This document shows positions 48,736-61,318 of a stretch of 64,000 bases of DNA, one piece after another. This stretch comes from Balaenoptera acutorostrata. Taxonomy: Eukaryota; Chordata; Mammalia; Artiodactyla; Balaenopteridae. The notes under the pieces were generated by a model. The model was not told the origin of the DNA and ran no database searches. It was given only the letters and a program-made list of their open reading frames with translations. Position numbers and translations under genes: made by a program. The stretch spans positions 27,300,942-27,364,941 of the forward strand of contig NC_080078.1 of assembly GCF_949987535.1 (NCBI RefSeq). Reading direction: 5' to 3'. Each line of letters begins with the position of its first letter. The stretch's first letter is position 1.

Positions 48736-49469
48736 TCATTTTTCCATTTTCCTTTTGGAGATGACCTCTGCGTAGGAGGTGTGAATGAAGTCATAGAGCT
48801 GCCTGGCATTTGCCACGTTCCCCAGCAGGAGCACCAGCTTGTCGAGGGACAGGCTTGCTAATTCAGCGATGTTCTTAATGTTGGTCATCAGGGAGCGACA
48901 GTTTTTGGCATTTACCCCTGGCATTTTTAACAAGAAGTCCTGGGGACCGGGATTATACTTCTCTGCCTCGGGGAGGGTCTCGGAATCGGCTGTCACGGCC
49001 ATGGCCGTCGCAGCGTCCGGCTGTGGCTTGTTCTGCTTCAGCGCCTCAAACAGCTCCGCGGTGGCGTGCGGGGAGGGGCACCAGAGGACGCGGAGCCTGG
49101 GGAAGTGCAGCGTGAGGAGCGTGAGCTTGGAGCTGATGTCGCCGCCGGAGATCTCCTGATGGAAGGCGCCTCGGGACACGAGAGAGAAGGGCTTAGTGGG
49201 GTCGAACTCGATCAGAAGCACCGGCCGCTTGTAGTAGCGGGACATGGAGACGCACTGGCTGTAGAGGCGGCCGTTGTTCAAAGAGCCAATCAAATCACTG
49301 ATGCTCTTGCGCTCCACGCACATTTCTGGAGTCAGCACGTAGTCTCCGACCTCTAAGGTCACTGGCTCAATGTCAATGCCCCGACGGTGGATCAGAGATG
49401 GGAGTTCGCTTCGAAACTCGCGCATGTCCACAACGATACTTTGCTGGGTACCATTCTGTTCCTGGCCGC
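48736..49469 (-). CDS. ERCC4: ERCC4 (XPF) final coding exon: nuclease and C-terminal HhH region
   Basis: This is the last coding exon (exon 11 by human numbering) of the XPF endonuclease, which with ERCC1 cuts 5' of bulky lesions in nucleotide excision repair and acts in interstrand crosslink repair. The acceptor is ...TTCATAG at 49471-49470. The first two bases complete a Gly codon split with the previous exon, and TGA lies at 48736-48738, giving 243 residues. Counting back from the stop as residue 916 puts the metal-site residues where the human protein has them: Asp687 and Arg689 in VVDMREF, Asp715 in VGDY, and Glu725/Arg726/Lys727/Asp731 in VERKSISD. The core nuclease domain is followed by a linker and the tandem helix-hairpin-helix region ([12 protein letters not shown]...) that pairs with ERCC1. 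Two oddities: position 905 is Tyr (HTSYAEV) where human has Phe, and the tail ends RKMEK rather than the human GKGKK. Human residues are recalled, not aligned by computer. Confidence 0.97.
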
Positions 49470-49758
49470 CTATGAAGAAAAAGAAGCACTTTAATGTCAC
49501 TGAGGAATAACTCTCAAAGATGGAAGAGCACAAAGTTAAAAATCTATGTTTCTGCTGTTAATCTCCGATGCCTGGTTACACAGTATGACATGTTATTCCA
49601 CACTTTTCCATATTATAGAAAGGTTTATTTAGAGTTTAAGGCAATTTCCCTTAAACTAAATAGAGCTAGTAGGAAATTGGGGTCTCTTGGTACTTCCTTA
49701 CTTAGGATTCACAAATACTAGCATTTGCCATCATCTTCCCTCTGTGGTTCCTCTATGG

Positions 49759-50000
49759 CAGCGGTCCCCAACCTTCCTGGCACCAGGAACTGGTTTCGTG
49801 GAAGACAGTCTTTCCACGGACGGGGGTGGGGTGTGTGGGTGTGCGGGGGGATGGCTCAGGCGGTGATGCGAGCCACGGGGAGCCACGGGGGGCGGCAGAT
49901 GAAGCTCCACTCACCTGCTGCTCACCTCCTGCTGGACGGCCCGGTTCCTAACAGGCTGCAGACCAGTATCGGTCCGTGGCCCAGGGGTTGGGGACCCCTG
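49759..50000 (+). mobile_element. Small non-autonomous hAT transposon in ERCC4 intron 10
   Basis: A 242-bp element with terminal inverted repeats CAGCGGTCCCCAACC / GGTTGGGGACCCCTG and an 8-bp target duplication, CTCTATGG (49751-49758) and CTTTATGG (50001-50008), the length expected for hAT. Internal sequence resembles an ancient Tip100-like family. It encodes no transposase. Strand is nominal. Confidence 0.88.
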
Positions 50001-50204
50001 CTTTATGGCCCCTCACTGTTGCACTGACCACATTTTACTGATCATCGTCGTCCCAATTCCTAGGACATAGTAGATGCTTAGAAATGTTCTCTGAATAAAC
50101 TGCCTTGTGGACTGCTGTGAAAAAATTTGGAGCTTTTAGTGCTTGTATCAATGAGTCCAGAGATGGGAAAATGGGAGAAGCTGGGAAAAACAAGAGCACA
50201 GAGC

Positions 50205-50350
50205 TTCTCCCACTAACGTGCATATGAATCACCTGGGATGGAGTTAAAGTACCTACTGTTTCTGTAGGTCTGGAATAGGGTCAAAGACCCTGCATTTCTA
50301 ACAGGCTCCCAGGTGATGCCAACGCTGCTGGTTGAAGGACTCAGAAGTGC
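50205..50350. mobile_element. MER5-like hAT-Charlie fragment
   Basis: GAATCACCTGGGATGGAGTTAAAG ... CTGTAGGTCTGGAATAGGG ... GCATTTCTAACAGGCTCCCAGGTGATGCC. Confidence 0.7.
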
Positions 50351-50805
50351 TGTTGTAGGCAGAATAGTGGCCCCCTGATGATGTCCATGTCCTAATCCCT
50401 GAAACCTGTCAATATGTTACTTTACACGGCAAAGGTGACTTTGGAAATGTGATTAAATTAAGGATCTCAAGATTGGGAGATTATTCTGGATTATCCAGGT
50501 AGGTCCAAGGGTCCTTATAATGAAAGAGGGAAGCAGGAAGCTCAGAGTTGGAGCTGCTGACCTTGAAGCGGGAGGAAGGAGCCATGGGCCAAGGGATGCA
50601 GGTGGCCTGGATAACCTGGAAGAGGAAGGGATTCTCCCCTGCAGCCTCTAGGGGGATCGCAGCCCTGCACACACCTTCATTTGAGCTCAGTGAAACCCAT
50701 TTGGACTTTGGATTGTAAAATAATAATTGTTAGATAATAAATGTGTGTTGTTTCCAGACACTAAGTTTGTGGCAATTTGTTACAGCAGCAAAGGAAAGCT
50801 AACAC
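50351..50805 (+). mobile_element. LTR fragment (MaLR/ERVL-like)
   Basis: GTAGGCAGAATAGTGGCCCCCTGATGATGTCC ... GATTATCCAGGTAGGTCCAAGGGTCC ... TGTGTTGTTTCCAGACACTAAGTTTGTGGCAATTTGTTAC. No internal retroviral sequence. Confidence 0.7.
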
Positions 50806-50973
50806 AAGCGCTTAGAGGACTGAACTCGAAAGGGCAGATTTCTGTGAACAGCTTTCTGTGTGGTACCTACTTGCTCCAAACTACCTTATTCATATTGCTT
50901 GACATTCTGTTGTTCTGCAGGACATGTCCCCAACCTATTTGAGTTAATAAGAATCTTCTTCAAAAGATACCCT

Positions 50974-51141
50974 GAGGCAGTGTTTCCCAAAGTATGGTCC
51001 AAGGACCACGTCCATCAGACACTGACCCCATTTCAGATCTATCGATTTGGAATTTCTATGGACTGGGGTCCATGAATCCACAGTTTTAACAAGCATCAGA
51101 GGTTATTCTTAAGTACGCTAAATTCTGAGACCCACTGCTTT
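50974..51141. mobile_element. MER5-like hAT-Charlie element
   Basis: Ends CAGTGTTTCCCAAAGTATGGTCC and ...TTCTGAGACCCACTG look like decayed hAT-Charlie terminal repeats. Confidence 0.6.
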
Positions 51142-51559
51142 AACTGCACTGGACCCCACCAAAGGAGAAAAGGGCTCAACTGTATTGTTTTTCCCACACC
51201 TCTTGGCTGAAAGCAGCTGCTGACATGCGGAAACGGGGCCTGGGGCGTGGGACATGGCTAACCCTGGACCATGGTGCATGTGGCATCCAGCAGGTCTTGG
51301 TGGAAGCCACTGCTGGGAGGCTGCATGGCAGTGAGAGTACCACACACCTGGGATCTGGAAAAGCGCCAAGAAGCAACCAACAAACACAGACAGGGAAGTG
51401 GGAACGCACCCCAAACAATCCTGACTCTTTATCTATGGGCAAACTGGCCTCTTCAGGTAAAGGTAAGAACCTAATCACCATTTACAAAAGTTTCTTGGCA
51501 AAAGTACACTCTGAATCTCAACCAGTGCGCGAGCATAACTGATTTCCAATGCTGATGCA

Positions 51560-51660
51560 TAGATCACAACCCCACTTATCTTACAGGTGAGGAGCCCAAG
51601 ATCCAGGAAGGACACGTGGCTAGTAAACGGCCAGCTGAGACCAGGGTATGGGAGCAGACA
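51560..51660 (-). mobile_element. MIR SINE (reverse)
   Basis: CACTTATCTTACAGGTGAGGAGCCCAAGATCC ... GTGGCTAGTAAACGGCCAGCTGAGACC. Confidence 0.65.
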
Positions 51661-51769
51661 CGCACGTTTAAGAGCTTACTGAGAAAAACCAAGCTTCTGC
51701 AGAGAAACTCTGGAACCTCACAGCCTCCTGCACAGGCAGCAGGAGTGTTGGGCAAAGGGCAGGACTCAC

Positions 51770-51882
51770 CGGCTTTGCGTGTGTCGGTGGGAGCACCTGC
51801 AGATACACAGCCTCTTACGAGGTCGAGGTTCGTTTCGTCTCTTCCTTCTCTTTCTTCAGGGACAACCATGCTAGCCTTTTCC
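51770..51882 (-). CDS. ERCC4: ERCC4 (XPF) exon 10 (internal coding exon)
   Basis: A 113-bp coding exon. The acceptor is CCACCCCCAG and the donor is CCG|GTGAGT. The first base completes an Arg codon from exon 9 and the last base starts the Gly codon finished by exon 11, so phases match on both sides. It encodes 37 full residues beginning [20 protein letters not shown], just before the nuclease domain. The first part matches human XPF as I remember it. The segment after LVRG ([13 protein letters not shown]) differs more, as expected for a flexible linker. The next exon is 2.3 kb away and the previous one about 7 kb away. Confidence 0.95.
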
Positions 51883-52309
51883 CTGGGGGTGGGAGAAAAA
51901 CATCTTCAACATTTTTGAGCTAATTTTAAAATTCCAGATTTTAATCTTTTGTTAATTATAATACACAAAATGATCCACATAACTGTAGTGGTAAAAGAGA
52001 ATACAGGAAACATTAGAAGTAAATATGCACAGTCAAGTGATGTGTAAAGGAAGCAGAAAGAGTTTCTTGGTTGGGTACTCCTGCTCATCTTCCAGAGTTA
52101 AAAAATACTGTTATTTATTTTCTATTCTGTATGTCCTCTAAACACTTTGCGGCATGAAAGAAGCATGTGAAAAATGCCACAGAGAGATTATTGAGACTTT
52201 TTATAAAAATGTGCTAAATGTGTTACTGAACATTGAAAAGGATTCAGATAATTTATATCTCAATATTTTCAGACTAATCATAAATAGGATCGTTAAAAAT
52301 CAATGATTA

Positions 52310-52655
52310 GGGACTTCCCTGGTGGTGCAATGGTTAAAAATCTGCCTGCCAATGCAGAGGACACGGGTTTGAGCCCTGGTGCAGGAAGATCCCACATGCC
52401 GCAGAGCAACTAAGCCTGTGCATCACAACTACTGAGCCTGCGCTCTAGAGCCTGTGAGCCACAACTACTGAGCCCATGTGCCACAACTACTGAAGCCCAT
52501 GCGCCTAGAGCCCGTGCTCCACAAGAGAAGCCACCTCAATGAGAAGCCCGCGCACCGCAACAAAGAGTAGCTCCCGCTCACCACAACTAGAGAAAGCCCA
52601 TGCACAGCAACGAAGACCCAATGCAGCCAAAAAAAAAATTAAATAAATAATAATA
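52310..52655 (+). mobile_element. CHR SINE (long form) in ERCC4 intron 9
   Basis: Long-form CHR SINE, antisense to the gene, with a perfect 15-bp duplication, AAAAATCAATGATTA, at 52295-52309 and 52656-52670. Confidence 0.96.
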
Positions 52656-53834
52656 AAAAATCAATGATTAAAAGAAATGAAAACAATACATGGTTAAGCT
52701 TTGATTTAAAAAACTCCAGGTGGGAGGCCCCATTAAACACCCTCGGTTTTAAAGGAAAATCAAGATTAATATTAGAAAGCAAATTTCCAACAAAAGATTT
52801 AAACAAAAAAATCAGCATCTCAGGTTATGCAGTAGAGCAGCATCAATTCACTCACTTGTGCGTTTACTTAAAACATTTACAGAGGGCTCCCACATGTTGT
52901 GCGAGGTATTTTGGATACAAATATGGTTACCCGATAATTCCTGTCTTCAAGGAAGCTCAGTATCTTAAACCCAGTAGATTGACAAGCCTGTACAATCCTA
53001 ACTCAGATTTGTAATCAGGAACCAGAATCATGGCAAGATCCTCAATAACCACAGGAAGAGTAGGCCAGGTTTGCCATAGTCTTATTTTTCAAAACCAGTA
53101 AAGGATGTTATAATCAGTTCAGGAAAGAGCAAGCACTGTGTGTTCCTCTGTGCCAGGCTGACAGAAAAGATGTATAAGGCTGGGTCTCTGCCCTCGCTGG
53201 GCTTGCAACTGAGTTTCACGGCAACGTGAAAACCGTGGAACTGACTGACTGCAATAAAAGAGGCCGGGGAAGGTGAAACAAGAGGAATCTTCATCAGCAA
53301 CTAATGATTTCAACAAGGACTCAAACAAAAAGGATTTTCCAATGAAAGGAAATAAAATCAGATGGAGCAATTCCCCAACCACTCTGGATACATGATGTTT
53401 TAGGGCAGGGTACCATGGAGAGATTCCACCAGAGAACAGAAACTCCAAGTTTAAATTCTTTACTATTTGAAACAATATACAAATGCAAAGTTATTACCAG
53501 TATAACATTTTATGAATAGATCGCAAGGAGGCAGGCAATAGTTCCAGTTCCGTGCTCCCTCGTCATTCTCAGTACTGGTGTCAAGTGTTGCTGATGAAGG
53601 ATTCTTTGCAGTGACAATGGCTCTGGCAGCCATTCATTACGGCCCCGTTAAACCTATTAGACTCCAGCTGGGGGCAAGGGGCAAACCGTTCAAAAAACTT
53701 ACTGCTCTTAAATTTCTTTTTCTTTTATATTTGGGATCAACATGGGGGATTTTTTTTTCTTCTTTATCTCCACTTACCTTACTCGCTAAGCTATCACATG
53801 TGAGGGCATCCTCATTTCCTGATTAATTTGTAAT

Positions 53835-54085
53835 TGTGGCTGTAGAGCACAGTGAGTTAGAATGCAGACTCTGGACCCATGTTTCGTGAATCTGAAACCA
53901 CTTATCAGCTGTGTGACTTTAGGCAGGTTGTTTAATGGCTCTGTCCCTCAATTTTGTCTGTAAAATGGGGATGATACTAAAATCTAACCTCAAAGAGACT
54001 GTTACAAGGATCACATAATATACGTAAGGCACTCAGAAGAGTGCCTGGCACACAGGAAGCACTATACAAATGTCAGCTGTTATTA
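53835..54085 (+). mobile_element. MIR SINE in ERCC4 intron 9
   Basis: CAGACTCTGGACCCATGTTTC ... CAGCTGTGTGACTTTAGGCAGG ... GTCTGTAAAATGGGGATGATAC ... AGAGTGCCTGGCACACAGGAAGC. Confidence 0.88.
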
Positions 54086-55439
54086 TAACCATACTTTTCT
54101 TACAATGTAGCAACCTCATCCCCTAATTATCCACGATATGCTAAAAAACAGATTTTCTTTCAAATGATTCCACAACTGTTTCAGTTAATACTGTTAAAAA
54201 ACAGCTAGTTTACTATGAAATGTTATAACTGCAAATTGAATCTGAGAAAAAAATATACTCCTGAAATGAAACCAGGGTTGTGAAGAAAATAGTAAGTCTT
54301 CCTAATCAGTAACTCAAATTAGTTTAACAGAAATTTGCCAGACTTACATTCAGTCTCTTGCTTTCAACATTTGCATAATTTTTCAAGTTACTCTATGTGA
54401 TAGACACAAAATAATAACTAAACAATTCAGGTCCCTATTTCCACTTAAAGTACTGTGGTTTCTTAATTTTGCCTTAACATCTTCAGTGATATTTGAAGAG
54501 CTTGTACAACGTGACAACACAGGGAGGAGACACTGGACTAAAGTCTCTTCAAATGGGCGTTTATTCAAGCCCTCACGCTAACCCATTTTGTGATCATATT
54601 TTCTAACTGTAAAATTTCAAATAAGCTAATAACCCTTTTCTTTGAAAAGTGGTGACCTCTCCAAAACTATGTATACTCAGAATGTTATTACGAATTTTTG
54701 GACGCAGGGAGCATTTTATTAGCAATACTTACAAGTGTAACCTTCTTTCTCTTTACTTGACATCTGTAACCTACTGATCTCCGGTCCAGTCACACAGTCC
54801 TTTCATTGCCAGTTCGCCTGATTCATTCCTCTCTGGTTATTTTAAATAGTAGCATTGCTTTTGTTCTTACAACATCACTCATGGAGGTCCTGGCAAAAGC
54901 ACATTCCCTCGGTCTCACATTAAATTTTTCTCTAAGTCCAGGCTTAGTGCAAATGCTCTTTCAGCCATGCACCTCACATATATTTTGCTTTTCAAAACAA
55001 ACACTTCTCAAATTCCCCAAGTTTTCTGGGAAAGTAAATATCTTAAGATTCTGAACGGCATAACTATCTGTGTAATATGGGAAGATCTAACATAATAAGT
55101 AGACAATCACCACTGAGAGTTTATAAAATTATGCCAGACCATAGATAAAATGACATCAAAACCTGGTATGGAAATTACTGTAGAGACTGAAACATAGGAG
55201 AAAGTCTGTACCCCCGGTTCTGCTGAGTGAAGTTTCCAGTATGTGTCAGGCTTACCCAAGCCTTGACACTGAGCCCTTCGAGTGTAAAATCACTTGTATA
55301 AGCTGGGAATGGCATGTGGTCCCCGATACCTGGCTACAATCCACTCTTTTTCTAGGCCAGGTTCTGATGCACTGGAGAAGAAGCAGTCACGGGAAGGAGG
55401 CCTGGAGCATAAAACTCACCTACTCAGAGCCTACCAGGC

Positions 55440-56055
55440 CCCCCTTGGCTACAACACTGTGCAGGAAAGGGTTAAGGGAGCAGGCCTGGGCTGCTCAACC
55501 CCTGCACATTCCCAGGAAAGGCCTGTCTCCTCAGCTTGTCTTCCCAGAAGCCCTTGGCCAGCTTCTGGGAGTTGAGGTCTGAGCTCTTGGAATACAACGC
55601 CTGATAAGAGGGTTTTTATATGCCTGGGACCACACGGCACCAGTGTGATCAGATGGTTTACGCCAACAGTGTGATTTCTAGTGAATACCTGTTTTTGCTC
55701 CAGGGAGCTGGAGTCTGTCACTTGAGTACTATGTCTATATGACTGACTCCCAATAAAAACGCTGGACCCCAAGTCTTGGGTAAGCTTTCCCGTGGACGAC
55801 ACTGAGCGTGTGCTGTCACACGCTGGCACTGGGAGAATTAAGCACGTTCCTGCGACTTCACGGGCAGAGGACACTCAGCAGCTTATGCTGGATTTTCCTG
55901 GACTTGGCCCCGTGTGTTCTTTCCCTTTGCTGATTTTACTCTGTGTCCTTTTCCCTGTAATAAATCATAACTGTGAGAATACCAGTTTTTCTGACTCCTG
56001 TGGGTCCTTCTGGTGAATCACTGAGCCTGAGGGTGGTCTTGGGGACCCTCAACAT
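55440..56055 (+). mobile_element. Solo LTR (ERV, class uncertain) in ERCC4 intron 9
   Basis: LTR-like block antisense to ERCC4: CCAATAAAAACGCTGGACCCC, TGTAATAAATCATAACTGTGAG and GAGGGTGGTCTTGGGGACCC near the right end. Two AATAAA signals occur (55752-55757 and 55959-55964). No retroviral gene flanks it. Exact ends and a target duplication could not be fixed. Confidence 0.6.
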
Positions 56056-56199
56056 GAACACCAACAACCTAATCTGAATATTTTAGCTCCATGGGCTCAT
56101 TTGTGATTTAGAGACAGTTACTTTAATCAGAGAAGCCTTAGGCAAAGGATATTTTAAAAAGAGTGAAGGAGCAATTAGGAGGTACTGGCCCACATCCAG

Positions 56200-56845
56200 C
56201 AGCACCAATTCTTTGATGCCATTTCCTCGATATCTCTTAAATCTGTCCCCTTCCCTCCATCAACTTAATCCTGGCTGCCACCGGTTCTTATCAGACAATT
56301 GCAACAGCTTTCCTGACTCCTTCCCTGCTCCATCCATTCCTCAGTTTGATGCCAGAGAGAGCCTTTAAAAAATACTCTATGTCACTTTCCTAATTAGAAC
56401 TCTTCAGTGCCGTCTTACTGGCTACAGAGTCAAGTTCTAAATCCTTAACAGGCCTTGCGCACCTCTGAGCTTTCACACACCCCCTCGTTCAACAGAAACC
56501 CCGGCCCACCTCGTCCACTTAGCAACCAGCACACATGCTCCACGGGTCAGCTTAAAGGTCACTCCTTCAGTGACGCCGTCCCTGACATCCCACACTGGGT
56601 CAGATCTCTTTGACAGACTCTCGTAGGATACCCTTTTCTTTTACCTTTGCAGCCCGCCGCCCTCTGCCCTTGTCTATTTATGATATTATTCATAATCATT
56701 CAATGTTTGTCTTTTCCACTAGGGGATAAGCTCTAGGAGGCTGGACAGAGCCTTTTTCTGCACCACTGTGACTCCAGCACTTTAACATTAGCACAGGGGT
56801 TGGCTCATAATAGATGCTCAAGAAGTATCTGTTGACTGTTTGAGT
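56200..56845 (+). mobile_element. L2 3' region in ERCC4 intron 9
   Basis: L2 landmarks in order: CTGCCACCGGTTCTTATC, AACTCTTCAGTGCCGTCTTACTGGC, CAGCTTAAAGGTCACTCCTTCAG, GGGGATAAGCTCTAGGAGGC and ATAGATGCTCAAGAAGTATCTGTTGA. Confidence 0.82.
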
Positions 56846-57009
56846 CTTGGGAGATGAAGGTCTAGGAGACACAGAGAGGCGCTAAAGGCTCTAGACAAGA
56901 AGAGGTAGTCTGCATAATACCTGGTTTGTTATAACACTTTCTGGAATACTTTTTCAAAAAGCATATGTACACACATATAAACTATCTCACAGAGCACATT
57001 AATAGAAAA

Positions 57010-57320
57010 TACATATCTATGAAATGCAAACAGATTCGCAGACATAGAGAACAGACTTCACAAAGGGGAGGGGGCTAGGGGAGGGAAGTTTGGGGAATTT
57101 GGGATTAGCAGATGCAAACTAGTATATATATAGGATGGATAAACAACAAAGTCCTACTGTATAGCACAGGGAACTATATTCAATATCCTGTGATAAACCA
57201 TAATGGAAAAGAATATGAAAAACAATGTACATATATGTATAACTGAATCACTTTGTGTACAGCAGAAATTAACACATTGTAAATCAACTATGCTTCAATC
57301 AAAATTGAAAATAAAAATAT
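57010..57320 (+). mobile_element. L1 3' end, 5'-truncated, in ERCC4 intron 9
   Basis: Same L1 3' UTR as at 26200-26520 (CTACTGTATAGCACAGGGAACTATATTCAATATCC ... ACAGCAGAAATTAACACATTG). Confidence 0.9.
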
Positions 57321-57541
57321 ACATATTTTCATAAGCTGAAAGGACTGACCAATAATTATAGGACCAATAGCTGCAAGAATCCATGGCTAAGGCATGCCAC
57401 AATCACAGAGGATAGGAAGGGAAGGGAACTGCCCACGAACCGTGCTGAGTTTCTTCAAAGGGACTCAATGACACTGATTCAATAAGCACTCCTGTTTCTG
57501 GGAACGCATGCCCTGGATGAACTGGGGTATCTGCATATTTT

Positions 57542-57841
57542 TTTTTTTTTTAATTATTATTTATTTATTATTTATTTTTGGCTGTGTTGGGTCTTCGTTT
57601 CTGTGCGAGGGCTTTCTCTAGTTGCGGCAAGCGGGGGCCACTCTTCATCGCGGTGCGCGGGCCTCCCACCGTCACGGCCTCTCCCGTTGCGGAGCACAAG
57701 CTCCAGACGCGCAGGCTCAGTAATTGTGGCTCACGGGCCTAGCTGCTCCGCGGCATGCGGGATCCTCCCAGACCAGGGCTCGAACCCGTGTCCCCCGCAT
57801 TGGCAGGCAGACTCTCAACCACTGCGCCACCAGGGAAGCCC
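57542..57841 (-). mobile_element. Young CHR SINE in ERCC4 intron 9
   Basis: CpG-rich consensus-like copy in the same orientation as ERCC4, flanked by a perfect 17-bp duplication, GGGTATCTGCATATTTT, at 57525-57541 and 57842-57858. Confidence 0.97.
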
Positions 57842-58862
57842 GGGTATCTGCATATTTTAAGCGTATACTGAGAGCCCACAGCCAGTGTTGAAGGATGGCT
57901 GTCCATTCTGAAATTCTGTCTAGGTCCTGGCTGGCTAACTGCCACTAAAAATGATTTCTGCCCTCTCGCTGTCACTGATATGTTGCCAATGTCTGAGGCT
58001 TGAAAGACTGGTCTGGCCCAGTCACTGCCAGGCCAGGCCATGGTCTCCTCCGGTCTAGCCTTTTCTCTGGCTCAGATCAAGGATGCCCTGTCCAGCCCCT
58101 GCCCTGGCTTCTGGGGCTCCTTAGAGAGCATCTGATCCATCTTCTCTCACCAAGCTGCCATTTCCTTGATGACATCCCTTGGGGGAGGCTATTCGATTTC
58201 TCAAATGCTTGCAGGAGTAAGAGGTAGCCATGTAGTTTGTGAATATCTCAATTAGAAACATTTTCCTTACCTTAAACCAAAAGCTTTTTCTATTTGGATT
58301 TGGAACATTAAAGGCTACTCATTCTCAAAAAACACACATCTGTTCAGACCAATGTCACACCTTTAAAAAAATATTTTCCCAGAGTGATTCTATTGATCTG
58401 AACTGACCAGGTCATAAAAATATTTCCCAGTAAACAGTAAAGCAGTCACCCACCCATGGACAATGGAAATTTTACAAGGGAAAAAAAAAAATCATGATTC
58501 CAAGGGAAGGGAGAAATCTTGTACATGGGGGAGGGGGAGAGAGTGTTTCAGTTCTATTGCTGGTGTTTTATGTTATATTTCTTTATAAACATAAAAGCAG
58601 TTTTCTTCACATTTCTAATATTCTATTAAACCCCTGAAAAGCAATTGGAGATGGTGGAGAAGCAGGGGAAGAGAAAAGGAAATGTGTGTTGATGTATATA
58701 AACCCTGGAGTGAATCAGACTATAGGTGTATCTTGATGTGACCCTCCCCAGCAGCTTCCTCTCTCCATCTTTCCTGAGGGCTAGTAGATATTCCCCCACT
58801 CAGAGAAGCCTCTGGATCTTCAAAGGCCTTTGATTCCTTCATACTGATCTTCTACGTATTTA

Positions 58863-60720
<1,858 letters not shown>

Positions 60721-61318
60721 CTCAGGGGTTTCCCGGGCCGACTTGCCCTGTAAATTTCAAGCTGACGCACGAAGGTCAGCTCTGCGTCGTACAGGACCAC
60801 GTATCTTGGCTCCACCTCGTGGAGCACCCGTGTCAGAGCGTAGGGGTCGCTGCAGCCCAGGAGTGGGTGGATAATGGTGAGGGGGTCTTTCATGATTCCG
60901 TACGCGGCATCAGAGGACACGTTTAAGTCAAACTCCTCGTGCTTAATTTCTTCTAAGCAGCTTTCAGGGCTACTGCTTACGTCTCTCGGACAGCCCTCCT
61001 CGACAGCCCCCTCCTCCTCCAGTTCTTCAGATTGTTCCATCATCTGAGTTAAAGTCAGCCTTGGTTTCTTCTTTTTGAGAGCCCTCTCTTTGGCAGAAGC
61101 CCTGTCTTTGTTTCGGAGGCCTTTGGGCCTTTTGTTGGATTTCATAATTCTCTTTGAGCCATCCTCCTTCCTAAACCTCATCCACACATCTTCGGCTTTG
61201 CTGTCCTTCTCAAAGGTTTTCCTGTAGAGCCTCAACAAGAAGGTCTCTGCTCCGACAGCGATGTACTCTCGCAGCTGGGAACAGGTCCTGTCATCACTTG
61301 CGCAAATGAGAACGTGTC
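60721..61318 (-). CDS. ERCC4: ERCC4 (XPF) exon 8 (large internal coding exon, GC donor)
   Basis: A 598-bp coding exon. The acceptor is TAATTTTAG at 61320-61319. Two bases complete a Gly codon, followed by 198 codons starting [20 protein letters not shown], and it ends in two bases of an Arg codon. It covers the C-terminal part of the inactive helicase-like region: a lysine-rich stretch (about [10 protein letters not shown] to LKKKKPR, a plausible nuclear-localisation or DNA-contact segment), an acidic linker ([12 protein letters not shown]), then the conserved block [20 protein letters not shown] and [20 protein letters not shown]. The acidic/basic linker differs most from the human protein. 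The donor reads CTGAG|GCAAGT, a GC rather than GT donor. No usable GT at the exon edge keeps the frame into exon 9. Confidence 0.96.

Larger units (their letters stand above)
49470..51769 (-). other. ERCC4: ERCC4 intron 10
   Basis: A 2,300-bp GT-AG intron between the 113-bp exon and the final exon. It holds a small hAT element (49759-50000), a MER5-like fragment (about 50205-50350), an LTR fragment (about 50350-50805), a MER5-like hAT (about 50974-51141) and a MIR (about 51560-51660). Confidence 0.9.
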
